Shown here in pieces: positions 47,086 to 60,375 of a stretch of DNA of 64,000 nucleotides (position 1 is the stretch's first letter; every line of letters begins with the position of its first letter). Source of the DNA: Tillus elongatus (Eukaryota > Arthropoda > Insecta > Coleoptera > Cleridae). The position numbers were made by a program, and so were the translations under genes. A model generated the notes under the pieces. It was not told the DNA's origin. It was given only the letters and a program-made list of their open reading frames with translations, and did no database searches. Location: assembly GCA_964006375.1 (NCBI GenBank), contig OZ023265.1:7543160-7607159 (forward strand). Direction: 5' to 3'.

Positions 47086-48405
47086 TTTAGTTATTTTTGT
47101 TTTAAATTCACTAATGAGGATACCCCGATTTTGAAATAAAAAAAATACTTCAAACGAGCACGCACTAGGCCACACAGATGGGATCAGTTTCAATTTATAT
47201 GTATATGTATATATATACTTATCATACCGATAACTTAAAAGATAATGGGCCCATTTTGATCAAATTTGCTGAGTACCTTCCTTTTGTAAGTGGCTTGAAT
47301 AAGTTTGCCAAGAAAACTGGCCCAGGTTTTGCTGGACGATTTTGTGTTTTCTTGGGGAAAAATTTATATCTCCGGAAATGACAAAGTAAATCCAACCATA
47401 TTCGGTACGTGTGTTTGTATTATAAAGGGTAAACCATTTACCAAAATTTAAGTCTGTAGGTTAAAAGATGAAAAAAATATAGGCATTTAAAGAAAGGGGT
47501 TTTCCTCAAAACGTCAAAGTCACGATTGGAAACCTCAAAATTGGCAACATGTAGGCAATGAACCTAAAAGAAATACGGATGATGTGTTCTGCAAACCCTT
47601 ATGGTTCAGCTTCAACCATCATTGCCCTTCAGTTTACTAAAATATTTCCAGAAAATTCATTTCAAATAGACCCTTTCTCTTATGCTTTGGTAGTAGCTTT
47701 AGTAAAGTTTATGGTTTAACGGTCTATAATTTTTAGCTAATTTTCGTAGAAAAAATTCGTTAATGAGGAGACCGCGACTTTTAAATTCTAAAAGGATTTC
47801 TTCAAATAAGCGTAAACTAGGCCCACTAGAATCCATATCCGGGTTTACTTTCTGCTTACATATATACAGAGTGACGCATTTCTACGGTAAAGCTCAATAT
47901 AATTATTATTATGCAAGATACAAAAAAAAATTGTATATGTTACTTATAGGGTGTCTTGAGCTGCATCTTATAAAGTTATTTTGACAATCACAGGAGGGCC
48001 TATAAGTCGTTTGTGTTACCTACAATTATTTTTTTAACATTCCTTATTGCATTTTTGCGCATTTTTCATCAAAATATTATGCATGTTTGTCAAAAAAATC
48101 GAGACGCAGTAAGTAATTTTTATTAAATGCTTCAAAATTCAATTACTCAATTTGCTATTAACCTAAGGTTCGTCGGCTAGGAAACGAGTTTTCTCGGAAA
48201 TATTTTAAGTTTATTTTCGGAAAATGTTTGTACATTTTTAAACAATAAGTTATTTTGATAAAATATGGTAAATTTTTTCTACTATAAAGGTGATACCGGT
48301 GCCCAAATTGATGCCGGCTTGCATTGAAGAGACATATTTGCTATTAAACACATTTTTATGAAAATTCACTTCCATAACGCACTTGATGCGTCCAGTCTTT
48401 TTTTA
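47086..48405 (+). repeat. Composite repeat, variant 1, long copy with short AT tract
   Basis: It has a degraded head (TTTTAGTTATTTTTGTTTTA / AATTCACTAATGAGGATACC) and only ~20 bp of AT at 47198-47218. Body blocks (AATTTATATCTCCGGAAATG) follow, then the second internal head at 47735 (TTTAGCTAATTTTCGTAGAA / AAAATTCGTTAATGAGGAGA). Then come GTGACGCATTTCTACGG and the tail with CATAACGCACTTGATGCGTC at 48375. It shows the whole two-headed unit of about 1.3 kb. Confidence 0.85.
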
Positions 48406-49663
48406 ATTCCGGCCTTTTCTAGGTGGGAACGTTTAATTGGCACAGTCTGTATACAAAAATCGGAGATCTAGCAACATTATTTGAAGGAGGCATTTTTGAA
48501 AAGAGATGAGGTCCCCAAAGATGAAAACTTTAAAAAGCTTCCCCTAAAGAAAAGAATATGTGAAAGCTATAATGATATAGAAAGAGCTACAGAAAACAGA
48601 GTCATGCTTGCGACGAAACGGCGACATGGCTTTTATACTGTAATTATGATCATACAAGAAACTATACCTCACCTTTAAATTCTGTTTTTATTAGCCTTAT
48701 ATAGTAAATTCGTAGTATAAGTATACATAAGAAGTAATTTCACTTTCCTTACTAAACAGTGAAATAGCGTCTATCAAAAAGAACCACGTGAGCTTTAACT
48801 CACAACTCAAAACGTAGAAATCGTGCTAAAAATGGTAATAAATACATTTGACTGCGAAGGTTCGACCTTTGAGTGAAAGCTTTCTCTGCTTGTCTAGGTC
48901 ATGCAGTGGAGTTTCATACAGATAAACGGCAATATCTCCGAACACAGCACCTTGAGGCTGGCTGATCTCACAAGTCCATATATTTTGTGAACTTGGCCTT
49001 ACAAATCTTACGATGAAAGCAAAATTAGCAGAGACCGTTATCTATGTAAAGTTTTTTATAGTTTATCAGTCATTATAGATAATATATCGATATCATTTAC
49101 ATAATTACAAGATTCACTTTTCTTGCTATGGGCTTCTACCTTTCTCTTGTATACATTTTCAGAAATAAATTCGTATCAATTAATCAGAGTCTTATAAATA
49201 TTGATTTCTTACCTAGGTATATGACCGACGAGGTAAAAGTTCCTAATACTAGCCGAATTTAAATCATTTTTGGATCAACAAACGACATGGTTGTATGGAA
49301 CTTAATTATCGAATGGAACCGCTTTTGTGTTGACTAATTGACTAATTATTGATCTTCTTTTTGTAGTAGTAGTGTTAGGATTAATAAAAAAGATTTGTTT
49401 CCCAATTATTAGAAAGTTTTGCTACAAGTAGGCACGTAGAAAAATTGCGATACCCACGTTACACAGAGTGGTCCAAAAAGAATATATACAGCCGCAGTAC
49501 AGTCTGCATCAAAATATTTCAATTCAGCTAAACTTGCTTAAATCCAAATTTTAAACTGGCAAAAGATGCAAGGTGTTAAAATGAGATATTACATTTCGAT
49601 TTTTCTCGATATCTGCACTACAAAACAAATAAAGCGGCGTTTGCGAAAATTTTGCCATTTTAG
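48406..49663. other. No gene supported
   Basis: A 65-codon Lys/Glu-rich frame at 48481-48678 is unrecognised and probably chance. The rest is AT-rich with no repeat boundary. Confidence 0.4.
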
Positions 49664-49780
49664 TGAATTTTCTTCAAAAAATTCGCTAATGAGAAGATCT
49701 CGACTTTTGAATTTTGAAAAAATGTCTTCAAAAGAGCGCGAACTAGGCCCCCTAAATCCAAATCCAGTGTCAGTTTGAAT

Positions 49781-49859
<79 letters not shown>
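49664..49859 (+). repeat. Composite repeat, variant 1, head and (AT)n only
   Basis: TTAGTGAATTTTCTTCAAAA / AATTCGCTAATGAGAAGATC, leader TTTGAATTTTGAAAAAATGT, GAGCGCGAACTAGGCCCCCT, and (AT)n to 49859. It stops where a mariner-type element begins. Confidence 0.85.
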
Positions 49860-49863
<4 letters not shown>

Positions 49864-51265
49864 GGCGCATTGAAAACGAAACAGACCGATTTGCGTCCAC
49901 AGAATATATTTTTTTAAGAAACGCTGAAACACGTCAATTTTAATATTAAGGAGGACATGTTGTGACATAAAACTCAACTTCGTCACATCAACCCCCTTAA
50001 AGGTGGTGATAACAACCCTTATATTTTAAATAGGGAACATGGATCGAGAGTTATATCATTTTAAAGCTTTCTTTTCTGAATTCAGCACACTAATTTTTTT
50101 GGAAGTTTCATCAACTCATTTAAAATTATTCACAGTTGGAGTTGCAAGAACGTATTTCATTTATTGTGATAAGAAATGCACTAATTAGTCAATTTTTCCT
50201 AAAAAAAAGCTAAAAAACAAAACCAAAAACGTTCAAAAATGTTCATTCAGTTAAGTAAGTGTTCAAATTGTTGACCACCAGCTTCCATACAAAAGCACAA
50301 ATTTTGTTCAAAAACGAGCTCTGACATTCTGGAGCATTTGTGGAGTTATTAGACGGCATTCTTCAACAATGCGACTCCGGTTCTGTTGCGTAAATTCTAC
50401 TCTTTGAATGGCCCCATAGAAATAAGTCTAAATGAGTTCAATCCGGTGATCTGGGTGGCCACTCAATAGCACCTCTACGCCCTATCCATTGCTCTAAAAA
50501 CTCTCTGTTCAAAAAATCCCTAACCCGTTGTGAAAAATGCGTAGGAGCTCCATCTTGTTGAAACACTAATTGATTTTCTTGATAGCGATCATCATTTTCA
50601 ACAATGTCAATTAGTAGAGGGTAAACGATATCTATTACGATATCTAGTAACTCCAAATACGTTTCGCCACTCAAATTTCCATCAAGAGAAATTGGTCCGA
50701 TTAAACGGTCTCCAAAAATGCCGGTCCAGACATTCAATTTCTGTGGAGTTTGAGTGTGGACTTCGTGAAATTTTCTTGGATTATTACCTGCCCAATAACG
50801 ACAATTATGACGAGTGACTGTAGTGTTTAATAAAAACGTACACTCGTCTGAAAAAACGATATTGAACAGAAAGTTCCCGTTATCAGTTATTCGTGCAGTC
50901 ATAACATCACAAAACTCCAGCCGCCGATAAAAATCATCTTCATTAAGTTGTACAAGATGAATTTTCTACGGGTGAAATTTATTATGCTTCAATATTCGCT
51001 GAATAGTTCTTCTTTTGATGTTTGAAACAGTGGCCAATTTTCTCAAAGTTGGGTCTGCAGCAATTTGTCCTAAAACTTCAATCTCAGTAGTCTCATTTCT
51101 AACTGGAAATTCACGTCCAGGATCCCGTTTTTTGTTGGCTACTGAACCACTTTGTCGAAACTTTGCAACTAACTCCAAAATGTATTTTCTGTTAACATGT
51201 TTGTTCGGATGTTATTCATTAAACAAATTTGCGGTACGGTTGGCACAGTCATCGTTAAAAAAAAA
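49860..51265 (-). pseudogene. Mariner/Tc1-type transposase relic B, in an AT tract
   Basis: Minus-strand pieces: MELVAKFRQSGSVANKKRDP (DNA-binding part), LAQIAADPTLRKLATVSNIK-like helix-turn-helix, and HKFHPxKIHLVQL-type linker. Then a 154-codon frame: FNIVFSDECTFLLN (first Asp), CRYWAGNNPRKFHEVHTQTP, VFQQDGAPTHFSQRVRDFLN (second Asp) and IEWPPRSPD (third Asp region). All three catalytic Asp regions are visible. The frame breaks before the first Asp block and at SPD. The left edge (GGTGGCGCATTGAAAACGAA) follows directly on (AT)n, consistent with insertion at a TA. Confidence 0.8.
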
Positions 51266-51325
51266 GTAATTATTTCAACTCTTTTTTTCTACAGAATACA
51301 CGATTGTAAAATTAATTTTCGGTAG

Positions 51326-51700
51326 ATGCTCTCTTCTCTTAATACCAGGAAAGCCTCTGGCCTTGACGAGATCCCAGCAATTGTTCTCAAAAAATGCTCA
51401 CCAACACTTTCTCCTGTCCTGACTCGTCTGTTTCAGACATCTTACAATAAAGACATATTCCCTAGTAACTGGAAAATTGCTCGAGTACAACCCGTCCACA
51501 AGAAAGGATCCAAAGCACTTCCTGGCAACTACATGCCTATTTCTCTCATTTCAGTCGTATCTAAAGTGATTGAAAAGTATATAAACACCGAATTACTAAA
51601 ATATCTTGAAAAACACAGTCTAATCCACGACAGGCAGTATGGATTCCGTCAGTGCAGATCAACTGCCGACCTTCTTTCCTTTGTCACCCATTCTTGTTAG
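51326..51700 (+). mobile_element. APE/RT LINE copy d, internal RT fragment
   Basis: An open 124-codon frame: LSSLNTRKASGLDEIPAIVL, NWKIARVQPVHKKGSKALPG, NYMPISLISVVSKVIEKYIN, IHDRQYGFRQCRSTADLLSF. This is RT motifs 1 and 2 only. Both ends are cut off abruptly and there is no 3' end or A-tail, which is unusual for a LINE and points to a later deletion or capture. The frame is intact. Confidence 0.8.
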
Positions 51701-52189
51701 TTGACAATTATAAGATCTTCTAAAAGCCAAGGATAATTTGAAGACATTGTATGCACCTGGTTACAATATATAGTCCTCCACACTCCTTATTCGTTTTATT
51801 TGTACGACAATTGATTTAATAATCCGGCTATTATTGAACAAATTTACCGTATCGATCTATTGTAACGCACGTTACATATTTTTCTAACAGTGCAGGAACG
51901 TTTAGTTTTACACAATCAAATTATATAAACAAATTTGTTATGTGAGTAAAGGAATTGTCACATTAAGGCTTTTATGGAATTATTCACGGATTACGATGTA
52001 TTTTACCGCATTAAACCAATCCAGTCTCCCGTATTATCTCACTGATATCCACTGTTTGTTTTAGCTGATGAGTTTTTAACCCAGCAAATCACTTCCTTGG
52101 ATTGTTACTGTAATAAAAACGGTTATACCATGTTAACCCATTATATCCCATAATAGCCTATAAATTACCTGGAATTTCCGTTTTTAAGT
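51701..52189. other. No feature recognised
   Basis: AT-rich sequence with no repeat head or domain. Confidence 0.4.
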
Positions 52190-52719
<530 letters not shown>

Positions 52720-52816
52720 AGTTTTGATCTTATATAAAATTAATAATTTTGGCAAAAATAAGGTATGTGGAGACAGAGATATAGTTAAGATGGTGTATTT
52801 TTTATTTTTATTTTAT

Positions 52817-53830
52817 TTCAACAACACACCACGAGGGCTTACAGCCTAAATACTATCGTACCGTGGGTGTCGACAAGGAGGAAAGAGGCAACTTGTTAAT
52901 TCTGGACTTGAAGGTTTGGAGGCTCAGGGGAGAAGGAAAAACATGTGCGGCAAGGAATTCCACAACTTGGAAGTCCTCGCGTCAAAAGAGCGGGCATAAC
53001 AAGATGTTCTATGTCTGGTGACCTGGACAGTAAAAGGGTGCATTCGCTCTGTTACTCTGGTAGATCTGTTGGGGGTAGCAGGTGGAGGAACTATGGAATA
53101 AAGCTCCTCTGAGCAGTGCCTGTGGAGATATCTATAAAAGAGAGAGAGAGAGGTCACCAACGGCACATCGGTGGGCAAGGGATGGCAGCCTTTGGGTGAG
53201 GGTACGGTCACCGATGAGACGTATGGTTCTCTTCTGAGTGGAGTCCAGAATAGCGAGTGTACAAGCGGCAGAGGCACCCCAGATGTGGGAGCAGTATTCG
53301 AGGTTAAGCCTTATTTGTGAAGAATATAAGGTATAGAGATTAGCTGGTGAAAAGTATTTGCGAGCCCGGAAGAGGAAACCTAATCTCTTAGCAGCCGCTT
53401 ATGGAGTTGTTGTGACATGTTGGCGCCAATTGAGATTTCGATCCACAGAAATGCCAACAAGTGAAAAGGACATATTACGAACAATGAGGCAAACAGTTCA
53501 GCCTTGCCCAGGGCGGTAGAAACAATTTTATCCCCTGAAACAAGAGGTGGGAACGTGCTCTTGCAGAAATTATTCCCAATAGATTTAGCAAGAGTCCAGA
53601 AGGGTTTACTGCCGTTGGAGCTTGAGAGTACTTTGTTTTTGATGTGGTTATTAAGCGAGTTTTTTGCCTCAGAAAGAATGTGGACATAGCGGTTTCTTGC
53701 GTCGTTAAATGCTTGATGGTTTTCTTGGCTAGGATTGTGTAGAAGAGTTTTGTGAGCTTTGACCTTCTCAAGCCTGGCCTTATTACATGATTTAGAGAAC
53801 CAGCCAGCGCTTTTGAGTGGCTGAAAAGGT
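52817..53830 (-). mobile_element. APE/RT LINE copy e with internal deletion
   Basis: It starts at the 3' terminus (CAACAACACACCACGAGGGC read on plus) with FTVQVTRHRTSCYARSFDAR and LVHSLFWTPLRREPYVSSVT. At about 53475 it jumps from the thumb region (HVGIxVD equivalent) to the linker between APE and RT (FFLRQKTRLITTSKTKYSQA, ISARARSHLLFQGI). The catalytic RT core is therefore deleted. It ends near 53830. Confidence 0.8.
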
Positions 53831-54549
53831 TTTCTGTGTAGGTTTATGATATTACCATGTCGATCTACATATATCTCTCTTTATGCAGGAAAAAATAACT
53901 CCGGCTTTAATGTGTTAACCAAGTTAAATATCTACACGTTCAGCCTTTTTAAGGGGACGTAAAGCCAACGAATCCGTGTACCATACGTTGGACACGTTAA
54001 ATATTCCTACTCTCCTTACAGAGAGAAAAAGGTTCAGCGAAAATTTTTCGACATTGAGGTGGAACTGCTCCCTGGCGTCAGTGATTGGTCATACTCACAG
54101 AAGTGGGCCTATGTTAAAGGAACTAAATATTATACAATGTTAAGAAAATAATTTTAAGCAAATAAAGTTAGAATATATTTTACTCATAATTTTTATGTTA
54201 CATATGAAGTAATCAAAAGGATCGGGGTCTACAATAAAACCATCATTATAGGTTTACGGCATTAAATACGCAAGAACATGTAATCTATGAGGCTGTATGT
54301 GGTACGATCTTTGTCTAGGATAGAGAAAGCTATCAATTAGATGATGTGATACACGCTACTGAAGTCATCTTCACTTTTTCCTCTGTAATAAATCTGCTGA
54401 TGCTGGTACCGGAAAATAGGAGATTGGCATTCGAGGTCAACAAACCATGAAATCTTGCATGTTTAACTATAACATCTTTATATCATCAACATAGTCGCAG
54501 TTTGAAGGCGATGTTTCGTTGTCATTGCAACCATGATTCTCAAAGTCCA
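53831..54549. other. No feature recognised
   Basis: AT-rich; no domain or repeat boundary found. Confidence 0.4.
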
Positions 54550-54850
<301 letters not shown>

Positions 54851-55129
54851 TGTATTAAATACGAACAAATCTTGGGGGTTTATGAAGAGAATTTATTTTA
54901 ATATGAGTGATGAAGGTTCAAGATGGTTGTATTAAATGGTTGTAGCAGCACAGAAGTTCAAGAAATAAGAAAATTCTTACAAAATCGGAAAAGTGACAGT
55001 TCACCAAAAGTGTTTGAAGTTCATAGTTTGGGATTTTTATTACAATCGTGTAATGTATAAGCACAAGCTTCAGCTTATTTGTATTGCACATTGTATGAAT
55101 CTTATAGTCAAATATACTTATAAAATCGG

Positions 55130-55490
55130 GCAAAACCTTTTGAAAAGCTATATTTTTGTAAGTATCAGAGTAACTGGAATGATACTTTACATGTGGCTAG
55201 AAATAGCGCAAATAAACCTATGTTGTGAATTTTAAGTAATTTGGTACACAATATTTAGAGTTTTTTCCAAATTAAAAATAAAAATACAAATACATGCGTT
55301 GAGACGACTTAGTGGTTAAAGTCCAATGCCTGACAGACAAAGTAGTTAACTGCCACGCGTAGATTGATTCATACAACAGGTATAAACCATACATCAACGG
55401 TAACTAAACTAAATATATACCAGGCATAAACATACTACCTAAACCAACAATCGCGAAATCTCGGCCGCAATTATGGAAAATGACAGACGA
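55130..55490 (+). repeat. ~370-bp module shared with 12.66-13.03 kb
   Basis: AAAGCTATATTTTTGTAAGT, AGAAATAGCGCAAATAAACC, CGACTTAGTGGTTAAAGTCC and ATTATGGAAAATGACAGACG. Here it leads directly into the 5S-unit upstream flank. Confidence 0.8.
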
Positions 55491-55524
55491 CATGAAATAA
55501 AGAATTTGCCCAGTGATTGTTTTT

Positions 55525-55800
55525 ATTTTAGGTTAATGAGAGAATAGGTGGTTTTTCGTTTAATAATTTTAGTTTATATGAAAAACTTGTGAACTAAATC
55601 ATTGCCGAAAACATCAAAGTTGTTTGATCATATTAGTTGTCCAAGACCCTAACCGATAAAACACAGGAACAGTACGCATGCAATCAGGATTGTTAAAAAT
55701 TGTATAAATATTGCAAAAATTAAAAATAAGTTAATTCTTTATCCAAAATCAAAATTTACAAATTAATAATGAATATATAAACCTTGGATAGATAAACCTG
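55525..55800 (+). repeat. 5S-unit upstream flank, copy 2
   Basis: GGTTAATGAGAGAATAGGTG, AATTTTAGTTTATATGAAAA, CACAGGAACAGTACGCATGC and ATATATAAACCTTGGATA match 6930-7240. It contains an extra GAAAACATCAAAG block. Confidence 0.8.
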
Positions 55801-55802
55801 TC

Positions 55803-55846
55803 AAGTGAACGGCGATACCACGTTGACGAAACCGATTGTCGTACGA
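55803..55846 (+). pseudogene. 5S rRNA, 5' part (interrupted)
   Basis: ACGGCGATACCACGTTGACG and AAACCGATTGTCGTACGA correspond to about nucleotides 1-42 of 5S rRNA. The last 8 bp (TCGTACGA) are the left target duplication of the inserted LINE. The rest of the 5S is 2.35 kb downstream. Confidence 0.85.
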
Positions 55847-58200
55847 AGCTATAAAAACACTAACTGGTCGGATTTTAGAAAAACACTTGACAGACTTGTA
55901 AACGTAGAACCTAATATAAACTTAATTGCTAAACCAGAGGATGAAGTCACTAAACTAACCAAAGCCCTTCAGGCAGCTAGAAATAAATACTACCGTTTAG
56001 TTAAAATCAGTAAATGCAAGGAAATACTCCCGGACGAAATTAGACGAATGATTACACATAAAAACTCTCTGAGAAAACGGATGCAACAAACAGGTAACAC
56101 AAGCATAAAAACGGAGGTAAATCGACAAACAAACAACATCAACAACAAAATACGACAACACAGAAACACACAATGGGCAAACACACTTAAAGAACCCAGA
56201 CCACAAGACAACTCTCTCTGGAAACCCACAAGAAAACTAAAAAGCAAAACAAACTATATCCCTGCACTAATTAATAATAACACACATATTATAACAGACG
56301 GCGACAAAGCTGAGACTTTGGCAAATCACTTTGAAACTATACATAATACAGAACCTGACCTTACTAACGAACAGAAAGACATAACTAACACAGTAAATGA
56401 CTACTTAAACAGAACACCCCCCACAGAAAATACATGTATAAACTCAATAGTAGTAAAAACAGACGAAATCAAGTCCGAACTAAGAAATTTCCGTAACCTG
56501 TCGGATAAAGCTTTGGAACAACTGACAAACATAATAAATGCTATTTTCAAGTTACACCACTTTCCTACCAGCTGGAAAACAGCTACTGTCATTCCAATAC
56601 ACAAACCGGGCAAAACTTACACGGACGTAAACAGCTACAGGTCAATCAGTCTACTTAACACCATCAGTAAATTAGTAAAAAAATCATGTTACTGCAAATT
56701 AAAATAATAAAAATTCACTAAAAATAGAATCAAGGTCAAAGCTAATTCCTGACACTCAGTTTGGTTTTAGGCCTCACCACAGCACGCTAATGCAAATAGC
56801 AAGAATTACCAATGACGTAATAATAAACTTTAATAAAAATAAAGAAACCGCTATGGTTCTCTTGGATATCGAAAAGGCTTTCGACAGCGTATGGTTAGAA
56901 GGGCTGATATATAAACTAATAAAGTTCAATTTTCCACTAGCTTTAGTCAAACTTATTTACAGCTACCTAAAAAATCGGACATTACAGGTAAAAATTAACT
57001 ACACTTTATCAATTAAGAAAAACATTAACGCCGGAGTTCCACAAGGGTCTGTCCTCGGACCAATCTTACTTGATTACTACATAGCAGACATCCCCCAATT
57101 TGCCAAAACAAACTTGGCAATCTACGCAGACGATACCGCAATTTACGCTCATTCCTTTTCCAGACATGTGGCGAATAAACAAATTCAAATACATCTAGAC
57201 ATTTTACAGAAGTACTACGATAAATGGAAAATTAAATTAAATGCCAGCAAATCAGAAAACATAATTTTTAGTAAAAAAACCAGACAACCACAAAATTTAT
57301 ACACCGCTTAAAATATATAACCAAAATATTACAATTAAGGACTCGGTGAGATACCTTGGTGTACAATTGGATCGAAGGCTGAATTTTCACAAACACCTAA
57401 CGTTACGCAGACATAAAGCCCACATTGCAATGCGTACCCTATACTCCATTCTAAATAATCCCTACCTAAATAATATAAATAAAAAACTTCTATATACATC
57501 AGTACTAAGACCGGTCATCACTAGTGGCTGTCAAGTCTGGGGTGGAGTCTCAAAGATAAGACTTCTACCTCTGCAACGTTTCCAAAACAAATGCCTCAGA
57601 TTAGTCACTGGTCTTAACAGGTATACACGCATCAGTACTCTGCACCATTTAACAAACATTCCAACACTTAGAGAGCATATAAACAAAACATCTGATAAAT
57701 TTTTCAGATTGTTAACCACAAATAACAAATTGACTGAAAATCTAACCGCCGTAAGACACAACAGTGACTTTAGGATCAAACATAGACTAATCTACCAACA
57801 TCTGCAACTTTTCACTGAAAGAAAACACAGTTAAACCTAAAAATAAAATTAATGATAGATTACAAAAACACTTATATAAATAAAACAAGTAAACTAAGCG
57901 ACTGCATGTCCCAAATATGAATATGAAAAATAGTTATCTGAATCAGGTTTTTTAGCAGCTACATTTTCCTGAGAAAAGTTATAATCCCAACCCTAGTGAA
58001 ACCTCGTTGAATAATTAGTTTAAGTGTAGTTTTAACGCATCAACCAAATAAACATAAGGTGAAAATATATTGTAAAATAGGAGTTTCACATTATTGCTTA
58101 TATTGTAGCAAGAATATGTATATGTATATATTTTTGTAAATATGTCTCTTAATGTAAATAAAAGTTTTGTTGATTGATTGATTGATTGATTGATTGATTT
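55847..58200 (+). mobile_element. LINE inserted in a 5S rRNA sequence
   Basis: A 5'-truncated non-LTR retrotransposon in three frames. The endonuclease-RT linker begins at the junction (SYKNTNWSDFRKTLDRLVNV), then ATVIPIHKPGKTYTDVNSYR and SISLLNTISKL. After a frameshift near 56700 the RT core reads DTQFGFRPHHSTLMQIARIT, MVLLDIEKAFDSVWLEGLIY, INAGVPQGSVLGPILLDYYI and catalytic IYADDTAIYAHS. After a second shift near 57310, RYLGVQLDRRLNFHKHL and a C-terminal region lead to a stop at 57834. There is a ~360-bp 3' UTR, and the tail is about seven TGAT units rather than poly(A). The RT resembles the Jockey group. TCGTACGA flanks the insert at 55839-55846 and 58201-58208. The endonuclease is missing, so it cannot move by itself. 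Confidence 0.85.
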
Positions 58201-58284
58201 TCGTACGATCACCGAGGTTAAGCAACCTCGGGCAAGGTCAGTGCTTGGATGGGTGACCACCTGGGAGCAGCGTGTACTGTTACC
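58201..58284 (+). pseudogene. 5S rRNA, 3' part (interrupted)
   Basis: TCGTACGATCACCGAGGTTA, AGCAACCTCGGGCAAGGTCA, GTGCTTGGATGGGTGACCAC and CTGGGAGCAGCGTGTACTGT contain the internal promoter boxes A, IE and C in nearly normal form, followed by CTTTTTTT as a Pol III-type terminator. It is better preserved than the copy at 7.2 kb. The intact promoter lies downstream of the LINE, so transcription could only start inside the LINE tail. Confidence 0.85.
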
Positions 58285-58324
58285 TCTTTTTTTAGGTAGT
58301 GATATTTCTGTTTAGTTCTTATTA

Positions 58325-58480
58325 GCGAATTTTTATTTTAAAAATCGTTAATAGAGAGGTATCGATGGTGAGACTTTGCAAAAATGTTAGATACCATGCT
58401 TTAAAATTATACATTTAACACAGCCACAAGTCTAAGCTTATTTGTATTGTACCTTGTAAAATGTATTCCAGAAATAAATA

Positions 58481-58572
<92 letters not shown>
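58325..58572 (+). repeat. Composite repeat variant 2 head, other sequence, then (AT)n
   Basis: TTATTAGCGAATTTTTATTT / AAATCGTTAATAGAGAGGTA and CGATGGTGAGACTTTGCAAA match 13540-13600 and 7393-7480. They begin about 35 bp after the 5S end, as at 7.4 kb. From 58385 the leader is replaced by unrelated sequence, and (AT)n occupies 58487-58572. Confidence 0.7.
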
Positions 58573-58575
<3 letters not shown>

Positions 58576-60375
58576 CCCATTTTTTGATCTCAAGCATGGG
58601 CATCTCAGTTATTATAAGAGTTAGAAGATCGGTTAAATTTAAAAAAAGTTGCGCATTTTTATGATGATTAACAATCTGAAAAAAAATGTTACTTGTCATT
58701 TTTAGTTTTTGAATTATCGCAAAAAATTAAAAATCCTGATTTGCGTTTTTATTTTTTCGAGCGAAAACCGACAAAGCTAGGCGTTTTCAAGAGAAATATT
58801 GTCAAGGCACTTTCTTACAGGGAACCTAAATCTCTCCTCGCATTTTCCATGGCATACTAGATGCAAGAGTTACAATGCTTAACTTTGTTTTTTCTTATGG
58901 GCGCCATATTGGATCTTTCACTCTAATATGCTTACATCAGGTCAATGCTTGAGTGCCATTGTCTGGTGTGGGGCCTATATTATAACTTTTAATTAACTAT
59001 TATTAATATTATTAAATAAATAAATATTGGTGTGACATAACTGTGATTGCTGGGAACTGGTAAACACAAAACTGCAAATTAATAAATATTATATATGTAT
59101 TACACATAAAATTTAATTTGTATCTCTAATAACCCCAAAAAAAGTTTTTATTAGAGTTACTTTCACTGATAAAGAAACCCAAAGCTATAAAAACATATTA
59201 AAATAATCTAGTAGGTATTCGTCTCGCTAAAGAAATATGGAATTTGTATTTTTATGACAAACTGATAAAATCTATTATGTTTCGATTAATTTTTGTAAGT
59301 TCACCTTTCACAAAACACGCTAAGATCCGATTTTTAAATCTGTAACACATGGTAAAATATTAAATAAATTTATTTATCGGAAGAATAGATTTTATAGTAA
59401 AATACCCCAACATAATATATTTTAAGGCGTGCCTTTGATATATTTGTAGAGAAAGTTGTTGGTTTTTCCAGTTATCATAGATCAGTTCTTTCTAGCATGT
59501 GCGTCTTGTACCTTTGTTAATGGTGAAACTTGTTTTATTTTTTATTATATCTGTAATAAGAAATTTCGTCCACTTTAGACAATAACAGACAAATAATCTT
59601 TATTGATTTGGGCGACACCAGATTAAAACATAATATTATACGAGTAGAACAATCTTTCGAAACCAGATGAGCCATCACTAATACAGGTGTTTCGTGAGGA
59701 AACGAAAATATTTTAAGGGCGTATCCTGAAAGCTTAAATAAGCAAATAATCTTATATAAACACGTGTCCAGAAATACGTCCTTTCCGAGCCACAAGGCGA
59801 TAAAAAATAATTATGAAAATCCGTTTTTCTCAAATATTTTGAAAATGATTTAGGATTTTACATTAAATTTTCGATATTATCAGAACTGATATACAAATAT
59901 GTCTTTCTGATTAAACCACTCTTCACTAAATTTCGTCTGGGGCGTACGTAACACCCAAAAACTAATTAGTCTTAAGAAAAAAATGCATGCCACTGTTCAC
60001 TCAATTGTATCGTCAATTCTAAAGAAAAAAAGGTCCCTTGAGTTTTTCTGATAAAACCAACCGTTTGTCACTGATAAGCAAAATATCCGTTTATCCGCAT
60101 TTACTATAAAATCATTGTGTCATCATTAGTTTTCAACGTTACGTTGCCCAACTACCATTCATGGTCTCATGAAATTGGCTGGTGGTAGTATTATGACGTA
60201 ACATTGAACCTAGTGACCTGATCTAGTGCATTTTATACTCGTATTTAAAGTGAATTGTAATTAGGACAATTAACTGAACATTACGTAAAGTAATGTATGA
60301 AAATAAACACTTTAAATGATATTCTCAAAAATACCTCCACCCCTTTCGATACCTGGTAGCTCGTTTATTAACGGA
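58573..60375. other. No feature recognised
   Basis: 1.8 kb of AT-rich DNA without a supported gene, repeat head or RNA gene. Confidence 0.4.

Noticed and set aside
48481..48678. 65-codon Lys/Glu-rich frame
   Set aside because: Low-complexity composition in AT-rich DNA with no family similarity.
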